Source: CAVPGH01 sp046726955
GTDB taxonomy: Bacteria; Acidobacteriota; Vicinamibacteria; Fen-336
Assembly: GCA_046726955.1 (NCBI GenBank)
Contig: JBKPBQ010000626.1
Location: 1-12,473, forward strand
Direction: 5' to 3'
DNA length: 12,473 bases
Below are positions 6,365 through 12,473 of the stretch, piece by piece. The position numbers and the translations under genes were made by a program. Position 1 is the stretch's first letter. Each line of letters starts with the position of its first letter. The notes beneath the pieces were generated by a model. That model was not told the origin of the DNA and searched no databases. It saw only the letters and a program-made list of their open reading frames with translations.

Positions 6365-7789
6365 CTAGCTTCCGCCGGGGCTGACGGGATCGACCGAGGG
6401 CACGTCCCCGGTCACGGGCACGTTCTGGAGGATCGAGCGCTTCTGGATCTCGCGGAAGAGCGTGACGAGGAAGGTCTCGAACCGGTGGGCGATCTGGGAG
6501 AGCGCGGGCAGGCTCCCGCACTTCAGGATCTCGATGAAGAAGAGCTCGAAGCCCGACCAGTCGCGGTACATCAGGAACTTGATGTGGTGGTCGTAGAAGA
6601 CCGAGATCTCCTCCTTCATCTTCACGGCGGCGGCCTCCTCCTTCCGCGTCTGGAACGCCCGCACGGCGTTGATGAGGCGGGCCAGCCCGTCGCGCAGACG
6701 GACCGACTGGTCGAGCTTGGCCATGAAGTCCGGGAAGATGTCGCTGCCGTCGGTCGTGGGCTCGAAGTTCTGCGCGAGCTGCACGATCGACTGCTGGAAG
6801 CAGTCCTTCAGGATCCCGTGGCTGTTCTCGACGCGCGTGCGCACGCCCTCCGCCTGCCGGGAGACGGAGATGTCGATGAGCTCGGTGTTGATGACCTTCT
6901 TGAGCTCGAGGGGGATGCAGTAGACGAACGAGTCATAGAGCTGGTAGAGCGGCTGCTCGTGGTCCACCCCGTGCAGCACGCGCTTCTCGATGTAGCCCAG
7001 GAGGAGCCTGGTCTCCGCGTTGATGAGCGCGAAGACGAGGATCGTGTTCCGCAGCGCGTCCTCGTCCAGCCCCTCGGGGTTCGCGTACTCCAGGTAGTGG
7101 AGCAGGCGGAACATCTCCAGGAACACCTTGGCCGCCTGCTTGCGCTCGATCGGGTGCTTGATGCCGCGGATCACCGCGGCCACCGCGGGGTTCTTGACGC
7201 GGTCGTGGACGGGCTTGAACTTCTTGTCGATGAGCAGCGCGAGGAGGTGGCTCCGCCGGACCTCCCGGTAGAGGATCTTCCCCACCGCGGTGAACGTCAC
7301 GTAGGGCAGCCGCGAGAGCCTAACGAGGTCCACGAGGATGACGTGGATGTCCTCGAAGGACTCCTTCAGGAGGGCGAGCCCGGCCTCCGGCGTCGTCTGG
7401 CGGATGAGCCGCGTGATGTAGGGGTCCACGAGGCCCTCGTCGCGGCGCAGGAAGCCTTCCACGTAGCGGTCGAAGCGGGCGAGGTCCACCTTCTCCTCGG
7501 TGAGAATGGCGGTGCAGAGGTGGACCACCCGCAGGATCACGTTGTCCACGAGCCGGAGCTCCTCCGACCAGTTCCGCAAGGCGAGCGCCCGCATCTCCTT
7601 GTCGGAGAGCGGCTGGTTCTTGACCCGGAAGAAGCGCTCGAAGGCCTGGAGCCACATCTCGAGCTCGAAGAGCTCGGCGGTGTGCCCGCCCTGGGCCACG
7701 CGCTCCGTCCACTCGCGGAGCTGGCCGCGCAGGAAGTCGGAGCGCTCGTAGCCGGTGGGGACGCCGTCCTCGGGATCGTCGCCGGACAT
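6365..7789 (-). CDS. conserved-looking helical protein of unknown function
   Basis: A 474-aa protein I do not recognise. It has no signal peptide and no clear membrane helix, and is built of charged amphipathic helices throughout, for example ELFELEMWLQAFERFF (39-54), EELRLVDNVILRVVHLC (76-92), KVFLEMFRLLHYLEY (221-235) and FELFFIEILK (414-423). There are no nucleotide-binding or catalytic motifs; the three Cys residues I note (C92, C291, C330) plus C424 form no motif. It is rich in Phe, Leu, Glu, Arg and Lys like a cytosolic scaffold or helical-repeat protein, with a Pro/Gly-rich disordered tail (457-474). It starts 11 nt after a perfect TATAAT with no Shine-Dalgarno, suggesting a near-leaderless mRNA. 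Downstream is the CNB-FHA adaptor, and a shared signalling role is possible but only by position. Confidence 0.75.
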   Translation of the reverse strand: MSGDDPEDGVPTGYERSDFLRGQLREWTERVAQGGHTAELFELEMWLQAFERFFRVKNQPLSDKEMRALALRNWSEELRLVDNVILRVVHLCTAILTEEKVDLARFDRYVEGFLRRDEGLVDPYITRLIRQTTPEAGLALLKESFEDIHVILVDLVRLSRLPYVTFTAVGKILYREVRRSHLLALLIDKKFKPVHDRVKNPAVAAVIRGIKHPIERKQAAKVFLEMFRLLHYLEYANPEGLDEDALRNTILVFALINAETRLLLGYIEKRVLHGVDHEQPLYQLYDSFVYCIPLELKKVINTELIDISVSRQAEGVRTRVENSHGILKDCFQQSIVQLAQNFEPTTDGSDIFPDFMAKLDQSVRLRDGLARLINAVRAFQTRKEEAAAVKMKEEISVFYDHHIKFLMYRDWSGFELFFIEILKCGSLPALSQIAHRFETFLVTLFREIQKRSILQNVPVTGDVPSVDPVSPGGS

Positions 7790-7800
7790 CGGTTGCGGGG

Positions 7801-7806
7801 ATTATA
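7801..7806 (-). promoter_or_regulatory. -10 box TATAAT for the leftward 474-aa gene
   Basis: The minus strand has a perfect TATAAT whose 3' edge is 11 nt from the ATG at 7789, in a region otherwise very GC-rich. Initiation about 7 nt downstream would leave a leader of only about 4-5 nt. No good TTGACA-like -35 lies 16-18 nt upstream (CACGTG is there instead). Confidence 0.5.
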
Positions 7807-7886
7807 GCGACCGAACCCGCCCGCACGTGGTGAGCGCGGTCGCCGGCGCCGTTCCTCGTGTGACGCGGCGCACCGGAGCGGCGGGT

Positions 7887-7915
7887 TTGGCGTTCCCGGC
7901 GGCCCGCATTATGAT
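7887..7915 (+). promoter_or_regulatory. candidate sigma70-type promoter for the SxtJ-I-K operon
   Basis: TTGGCG (7887-7892) and TATGAT (7910-7915) are separated by exactly 17 nt, matching the -35/-10 spacing of a housekeeping promoter (4/6 and 5/6 matches). Transcription would begin near 7921 and give a leader of about 28 nt that includes GGGAGA at 7931-7936 before the TTG start at 7949. It faces away from the leftward TATAAT box. Confidence 0.45.
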
Positions 7916-7948
7916 GATGGGCTGTATTTTGGGAGATCGTCACCACCC

Positions 7949-8293
7949 TTGAGCCCTTTCGATTTCCTGGGTGCCTTGAGCGCCCTGCCGTGGCGCGCCA
8001 AGGTCCTCATCCTCGCCTCCGTCGTGGTGTTGGTGGAGCTCGCCTTCCGGCGCTTCGCTCCGAAATCCGCCGCCTATCGGCGCTGGACCGCCTTCTTCCA
8101 GGGGATCGGGGCCATCTGGACAGGAGTCCTCCTGGCCGTCATCTACGTCTTCTCCGTGGGGATCGTGAGCCTGGTCATGAAGCTCCGCTCCCGCGACCCG
8201 CTCGACCGCGGGCTCGTCGCGGAGCCTTCGTTCTGGCGGGCCCACGAGCCCAATCCCCTGGGGCCGCTGGCCGCGGCCCGCCACCAGTTCTAG
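7949..8293 (+). CDS. SxtJ-like small membrane protein
   Basis: A 114-aa protein with two membrane helices (about 17-33, VLILASVVVLVELAF region, and 52-77, GIGAIWTGVLLAVIYVFSVG) separated by a basic loop. It ends in the RDPLDR...SFWR block (82-97) that I associate with SxtJ-family proteins. SxtJ proteins accompany O-carbamoyltransferases of the SxtI type; their biochemical role is not established. The start is TTG at 7949, 12 nt after GGGAGA; the frame is open further upstream but holds no ATG or GTG in frame near that site, and the candidate promoter sits there. The TAG stop abuts the ATG of the carbamoyltransferase (TAGATG). The family call rests on size, topology, the C-terminal motif and the neighbours, and the exact start is uncertain. 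Confidence 0.75.
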   Translation: MSPFDFLGALSALPWRAKVLILASVVVLVELAFRRFAPKSAAYRRWTAFFQGIGAIWTGVLLAVIYVFSVGIVSLVMKLRSRDPLDRGLVAEPSFWRAHEPNPLGPLAAARHQF

Positions 8294-10042
8294 ATGCCTA
8301 CACACGTCCTCGGAATTTCCTGCTTCTACCACGACGCCGCGGCCGCCCTCCTCCGCGACGGAGAGATCGTGGCCGCCTGCCAGGAGGAGCGCCTCAGCCG
8401 CAAGAAGCACGACTCCGACTTCCCCGCCCGCGCCGTCAAGTACGTGCTGCACGAGGCGGGGATCGGGCCCGACCAGCTCGACGCGGTCGGCTTCTACGAC
8501 AAGCCGCTCCTCAAGTTCGAGCGCATGCTCTCCACCTACATTGCGACCTTCCCGCGCTCGTTCAACTCGTTCCGCAAGGCGATCCCGGTCTGGCTGCACG
8601 AGAAGCTCTGGGTGCCGTCGATCATCCGCAAGGAGCTCAAGCCCTACAAGGGGCCGATCCTCTTCGCCGAGCACCACATGAGCCACGCCGCGTCCTGCTT
8701 CTTCCCCTCTCCGTTCGAGGAGGCGGCGATCCTCACGGTGGACGGAGTCGGGGAATGGGCGACCGCTTCCTACGGCGTGGGCCGGGGCACGGACATCAAC
8801 CTCTTCAAGGAGATCCGGTTCCCCCACTCCCTGGGCCTGCTCTACAGCGCCTTCACCTACTACCTGGGCTTCAAGGTCAACAGCGCGGAGTACAAGGTCA
8901 TGGGCCTCGCCCCCTACGGCAAGCCCGTGCACTTCGACCGGATCATGAACGAGATGGTCCACCTCAACGAGGACGGCTCGTTCAAGCTCGACATGAAGTA
9001 CTTCTCGTACGACTACGGCCTGCGCATGACGAACGGCGCCTTCGACGAGTTCTTCGGAGGGCCGCCGCGCAAGCCCGAGACCTGGATGGCCGAGCGCGAG
9101 TTCGACATCGCCGCCTCCGTGCAGAAGGTCTGCGAGGAGATCGTCCTGAAGATGGTGCGGCACCTCCACAAGGAGACCGGCCTCACGCGGCTCTGCATGG
9201 CCGGCGGGGTCGCGCTCAACTGCGTGGCCAACGGCCGGGTCATCCGCGAAACACCGATGAAGGAGCTCTTCGTCCAGCCGGCGGCGGGCGACGCGGGGGG
9301 GGCGGTGGGCGTCGCGCACTACCTCTACAACGCGCTCGAGAAGAAGCCGCGCGGCAAGGGCTGGACCCACGCCTACCTGGGCCCCGCCTACTCGGACGCG
9401 GAGATCGCGGAGTACCTGGACGGGCAGGGTGCGAAGTACCGGACGCTCACGGACGAGGATCTCGTGAAGACCACGGCGCGGCTCCTCTCCGAAAACAACG
9501 TGATAGGGTGGTTCCAGGGGCGCATGGAGTTCGGTCCCCGGGCGCTCGGCGGGCGCAGCATCCTCGCCGATCCCCGCGACGCGAAGATGCGCGACACGCT
9601 CAACATGAAGATCAAGTTCCGCGAGGGCTTCCGTCCCTTCGCCCCCTCCGTGCTCGCGGACAAGTCGCCGGAGTGGTTCGAGATGGACTGCGACAGCCCC
9701 TACATGCTGCTCGTGGCCCAGGTCCGCGAAGGCAAGCGCGTCATCCCTTCGGTCACCCACGTGGACGGGTCGGCCCGCATCCAGACCGTCTCCCGCGCGG
9801 AGAGCCCGCTCTACTACGACCTCATCGCGGAGTTCGGACGCCTCACCGGCGTCCCCGTCATCATCAACACCTCGTTCAACGTCCGCGGGGAGCCCATCGT
9901 CTGCACGCCCCGGGACGCGTACCTCTGCTTCATGCGCACGAACATGGACCACCTCGTGCTGGGCCACCACGTCCTCGACAAGAAGGAGCAGCCGCCGCTG
10001 CGCGAGGACGTGGACTGGCGCAGCCTCTACGAGCTGGACTGA
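8294..10042 (+). CDS. O-carbamoyltransferase, NodU/CmcH/TobZ (SxtI-like) family
   Basis: A full-length 582-aa enzyme expected to use carbamoyl phosphate and ATP to form carbamoyl-adenylate and pass the carbamoyl group to a hydroxyl. The N-terminal Kae1-like ATPase fold begins HVLGISCFYHDAAAAL (4-19) and has the metal-site HxxxH at H127-H131 (HHMSHAAS), TVDGVGEWAT at 148-157, GGVALNCVANGR at 304-315, and the Asp of AAGDAGG (D333), the place of an iron ligand in TobZ. The C-terminal carbamoyltransferase domain has EFGPRALGGRSILADPRD at 412-429 and NTSFNVRGEPIVCTPRDA at 525-542. All expected motifs are intact. The ATG follows the SxtJ stop with no gap and no Shine-Dalgarno, implying termination-reinitiation. 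The acceptor (sugar, lipid, glycan or secondary metabolite) cannot be read from the sequence. Confidence 0.95.
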   Translation: MPTHVLGISCFYHDAAAALLRDGEIVAACQEERLSRKKHDSDFPARAVKYVLHEAGIGPDQLDAVGFYDKPLLKFERMLSTYIATFPRSFNSFRKAIPVWLHEKLWVPSIIRKELKPYKGPILFAEHHMSHAASCFFPSPFEEAAILTVDGVGEWATASYGVGRGTDINLFKEIRFPHSLGLLYSAFTYYLGFKVNSAEYKVMGLAPYGKPVHFDRIMNEMVHLNEDGSFKLDMKYFSYDYGLRMTNGAFDEFFGGPPRKPETWMAEREFDIAASVQKVCEEIVLKMVRHLHKETGLTRLCMAGGVALNCVANGRVIRETPMKELFVQPAAGDAGGAVGVAHYLYNALEKKPRGKGWTHAYLGPAYSDAEIAEYLDGQGAKYRTLTDEDLVKTTARLLSENNVIGWFQGRMEFGPRALGGRSILADPRDAKMRDTLNMKIKFREGFRPFAPSVLADKSPEWFEMDCDSPYMLLVAQVREGKRVIPSVTHVDGSARIQTVSRAESPLYYDLIAEFGRLTGVPVIINTSFNVRGEPIVCTPRDAYLCFMRTNMDHLVLGHHVLDKKEQPPLREDVDWRSLYELD

Positions 10043-10062
10043 CGGCGAGATCGGGAGTCCTC

Positions 10063-10239
10063 ATGGCCTTCGAAGGTTCACGCGAGAAGATCGGCATCCT
10101 CGGCGAGCTGTGGGCGTTCATGCGCGTCCGCAAGAAGTGGTGGCTGGGCCCGATCGTGGTGATGCTCGTCCTGCTGGGCCTGCTCGTGGTCTTCACGCAG
10201 GGCTCTGCGGTAGCGCCGTTCATCTACACCCTGTTCTAG
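10063..10239 (+). CDS. DUF5989 / SxtK-like small membrane protein
   Basis: A 58-aa protein with a cytoplasmic basic N-terminus (REKIGILGELWAFMRVRKKWW, residues 7-27), one membrane helix (about 29-45, GPIVVMLVLLGLLVVFT) and the conserved tail QGSAVAPFIYTLF (46-58), which is the DUF5989 signature as I know it. These proteins (SxtK in the saxitoxin cluster) commonly sit beside O-carbamoyltransferases and SxtJ; their role is unknown, perhaps anchoring the transferase at the membrane. The ATG has GGGAG (10053-10057) 5 nt upstream and lies 20 nt after the carbamoyltransferase stop. Too short for many gene finders, but the motif and context make it convincing. Confidence 0.9.
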   Translation: MAFEGSREKIGILGELWAFMRVRKKWWLGPIVVMLVLLGLLVVFTQGSAVAPFIYTLF

Positions 10240-10253
10240 GCGCGCCGCTCTCG

Positions 10254-12473
10254 GTGCGCGACACGCGGTCCGGGCTGCGCCGGCTCGTCGTCCTCGCCGT
10301 CTCGTGCCTCGCACCCTCCGTCCTGCCGGCGCAGGCGGTCCGCGAGCTCACCCCGGAGCGGCTTTCGGCGGAGCCCTCGCTCACCGGCGCCCTGCCCACG
10401 GACCTCGCCTGGCACCCGGACGGCAAGCGACTCACATACCTCCGCAACCGGGACGGGGCCACGGATCTCTGCGCGCTCGACGCCGCGAGCGGGCGGGAGA
10501 CCATGCTCCTCGCGGGCGCGAAGGTCCGCGTGGGCAACGGAGGGGACGACAAGCCGCTTGCCCTGACGGGCTACGCCTGGTCCCCTTCCGGCGACGCCGT
10601 GCTGGTGGCGGCCCGCGGCGACCTTTTCCTGGTAGACACGCGCTCTGGGACGGCCCGGCCGCTCGTGCGCACGGCGGAGACGGAGGAGTACCCGCAGTTC
10701 TCGCCGGACGGACGCCGGATCGCCTTCACGCGCAAGGGCGACCTCTTCGTGGTCGACGTGCAGGACGGACGCGAGGTGCGCCTCACCCAGAGCGGGTCCG
10801 ACACGGTGCTGAACGGCCGCCTCGACTGGGTCTACGAGGAGGAGCTCGCCGCCCGCGCCGGAAAGGCCTACGCCTGGTCCCCCGACTCGCGCGCGATCGC
10901 CTACCTCCAGCTCGACCAGGCGCGCGTCCCCACCTTCCCCATCGTGGACTTCCTTTCCGCGCGCAACGACGCCACGTTCCAGCGCTACCCGAGGCCGGGA
11001 GACCCGAATGCGATCCCGCGCGTGGGCGTCATAGCGCTCGCGAGCGACGGCACGCCCGGCCCCGAGCGCCTCCTCCCGATCGAGCCCGACGACGCCTACG
11101 TCGTGCCCGAGCTCGCGTGGCTCCCCGACTCGCGCGCCGTCGCCTTCCAGCACCTGAACCGCGAGCAGAACGAGCTGGAGCTCCGTCTGCTGCCGGTGCC
11201 CGAGTCTCCCACCGCCCCGCTCGGCGCCTCCCGCACCGTTCTCACGGAGAAGAGCGCGACCTGGGTCAACGTCTTCCTGCCGCCGCGGTTCCTGCGCGAC
11301 GGCAAGCGCTTCCTCTGGGTCTCCGAGCGCGACGGCTTCGCCCACCTCCACTCCTGCGACCTCTCGGGCGGCTGCCGCGCGATCACCCAGGGGGCGTGGA
11401 TGGTGGACGCGCGGACGAGCTTCACCCGGCTCTCCGGCCTCGTGCAGGTGGACGAGCGCACGGGGTTCGTCTACTTCACGTCCACGGAGAAGGACCCGCG
11501 CGAGCGGCACTTCTACCGCGCCCGGCTCGACGGAACCGCGCGGGCGAGGCTCACCCAGGAGGACGGCTCGCACCGTGGCTTCCTCTCCCCGGACGGCCGC
11601 TTCTACGCCGACACGTGGTCGGACGTGAACACCCCCCAGCACCTCGTCGTCGCGAGCGTCGATGGCGCGAAGCGGCACCCCGTGGCGGAGGACCGAAAGG
11701 CGGCGCTGCTCGACTATCCCCGCGGCCGCGTCGAGTGGGTGAACGTGCTCGCCAAGGACGGCAAGACCCTTCACGCGATGCTCGTGAAGCCGCCGGATTT
11801 CGACGCCTCGCGCCGGTACCCGGTCGTGCTGAGCGTCTACGGAGGCCCTCACGCCCAGACGGTCACGAACTCGTGGGACGTCGTGTCGCCGCTCGAGCAC
11901 CTGCTCGCTACGCACGGCTTCCTCGTCTGGTCGCTCGACAACCGGGGCTCCGCGGGCCGAGGCCTCGCCTTCGAGAGCCCGCTCTTCCGCGAGATGGGAC
12001 GGGTCGAGCTCGAGGACCACCTCGTCGGCGTCGAGCACTTGAAGTCGCTCCCCTACGTGGATCCCGCCCGGATCGGAATCTACGGCTGGTCCTACGGGGG
12101 CTACCTGACTCTCTACGCGGTCACGCACGCTCCCGACGTCTTCAAGGCCGCGGTTGCGGGGGCACCCGTCACGGACTGGAGCTTCTACGACTCGATCTAC
12201 ACCGAGCGCTACATGCGAACGCCGGCCTCGAATCCCCAGGGCTACGAGGCGAGCTCGCCGCTCAAGACAGCGGGCGCCCTGAAGGCCGACCTCCTGCTCA
12301 TCCACGGGACTTCGGACGTCAACGTCCACCTCGCGAACACCGTCGCGTTCGTGGACGCCCTCAACCGGGCGAGCCGGCCCCCCGCGCTGCTCGTCGTCCC
12401 CCGGGAGATGCACGGCTTCCGCGAGAAGGCGAACCGGACGGCGCGCGACGCGGCCATCCTCCGGCACTTCGAG
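10254..12473 (+). CDS. exported dipeptidyl peptidase IV-like serine peptidase (S9B), 3' end cut
   Basis: 740 codons are visible without a stop; the C-terminal tail runs past the window. A signal peptide (RR, then LVVLAVSCLAPSVLPAQA, residues 9-28, cleavage after AQA) exports it. An N-terminal beta-propeller with repeated WSPSGD/FSPDGR/WSPDSR blades contains DWVYEEE (191-197), the double Glu that holds the free N-terminus of substrates in DPP-IV. The alpha/beta-hydrolase domain has SVYGGPHAQ and the triad Ser613 (GWSYGGY), Asp688 (HGTSDVNVH) and His720 (REMHGF). All are present, so it should release X-Pro or X-Ala dipeptides from peptides outside the cytoplasm. The start is GTG at 10254, only 14 nt after the SxtK-like stop and with no strong Shine-Dalgarno; no in-frame ATG is near, and the signal peptide fits this start. 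Probably the last known gene of the rightward operon; a link to carbamoylation is not evident. Confidence 0.93.
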   Translation, partial: MRDTRSGLRRLVVLAVSCLAPSVLPAQAVRELTPERLSAEPSLTGALPTDLAWHPDGKRLTYLRNRDGATDLCALDAASGRETMLLAGAKVRVGNGGDDKPLALTGYAWSPSGDAVLVAARGDLFLVDTRSGTARPLVRTAETEEYPQFSPDGRRIAFTRKGDLFVVDVQDGREVRLTQSGSDTVLNGRLDWVYEEELAARAGKAYAWSPDSRAIAYLQLDQARVPTFPIVDFLSARNDATFQRYPRPGDPNAIPRVGVIALASDGTPGPERLLPIEPDDAYVVPELAWLPDSRAVAFQHLNREQNELELRLLPVPESPTAPLGASRTVLTEKSATWVNVFLPPRFLRDGKRFLWVSERDGFAHLHSCDLSGGCRAITQGAWMVDARTSFTRLSGLVQVDERTGFVYFTSTEKDPRERHFYRARLDGTARARLTQEDGSHRGFLSPDGRFYADTWSDVNTPQHLVVASVDGAKRHPVAEDRKAALLDYPRGRVEWVNVLAKDGKTLHAMLVKPPDFDASRRYPVVLSVYGGPHAQTVTNSWDVVSPLEHLLATHGFLVWSLDNRGSAGRGLAFESPLFREMGRVELEDHLVGVEHLKSLPYVDPARIGIYGWSYGGYLTLYAVTHAPDVFKAAVAGAPVTDWSFYDSIYTERYMRTPASNPQGYEASSPLKTAGALKADLLLIHGTSDVNVHLANTVAFVDALNRASRPPALLVVPREMHGFREKANRTARDAAILRHFE

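Noticed and set aside
7755..7952. Small 65-codon plus-strand frame crossing the divergent promoter region
   Set aside because: It overlaps the start of the leftward gene and both predicted promoters, lacks a ribosome site and has no coding character.
7940..9970. Minus-strand open frame of 676 codons opposite the carbamoyltransferase
   Set aside because: The plus-strand protein has every family motif; the antisense translation is Val/Glu/Arg/His-rich shadow sequence.
10236..12467. Minus-strand open frame of 743 codons opposite the DPP-IV gene
   Set aside because: The peptidase has the full catalytic triad and double-Glu motif; the antisense frame has no recognisable domain.

Overview
This is a very GC-rich (visibly about 70% G+C), densely coding bacterial window with no rRNA, insertion sequence or CRISPR array. 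The mix suggests an Acidobacteriota-like or similar deep-branching Gram-negative lineage: a secreted S9B dipeptidyl peptidase, a cyclic-nucleotide/FHA signalling protein, an SxtI/J/K-type carbamoylation cassette and a Tes-like radical SAM enzyme. That taxonomic guess is inference; no marker gene is present.

Left arm (1-5311). The C-terminal part of a AAA+ ATPase reads rightward into the window and ends at 1007. It overlaps by 16 bp the 3' end of a leftward, translationally coupled three-gene operon. In transcription order the operon holds a membrane-anchored envelope protein with a duplicated N-terminal domain (5311-3566), a radical SAM protein with a Cys-bearing C-terminal extension (3569-2427, GTGA overlap), and a radical SAM protein with the cysteine pattern of the tetraether/membrane-spanning lipid synthase (Tes) family (2425-992, 1-nt gap). 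This operon is the best candidate for an undescribed system: two radical SAM enzymes, one of a lipid cross-linking family, co-translated with an envelope protein of unknown function.

Middle (5312-7948). A 185-bp spacer contains a tRNA T-arm-like sequence and a perfect GC-rich hairpin. Leftward of the next promoter lie a 474-aa, largely helical protein of unknown function (7789-6365) and a cyclic-nucleotide-binding plus FHA protein (6288-5497), separated by a 76-nt spacer with a short terminator-like hairpin. A 159-bp divergent intergenic region carries a TATAAT box facing left, only 11 nt from the start codon, and a -35/-10 pair facing right.

Right arm (7949-12473). A rightward operon encodes an SxtJ-like two-helix membrane protein (TTG start), an SxtI/NodU/CmcH/TobZ-family O-carbamoyltransferase whose ATG directly abuts the SxtJ stop codon, an SxtK/DUF5989 single-helix membrane protein, and an exported DPP-IV-like serine peptidase cut by the window end. 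The J-I-K trio is a recognised association around O-carbamoyltransferases and suggests a membrane-associated carbamoylation module whose acceptor is unknown. The peptidase is probably co-transcribed, with no obvious biochemical link.
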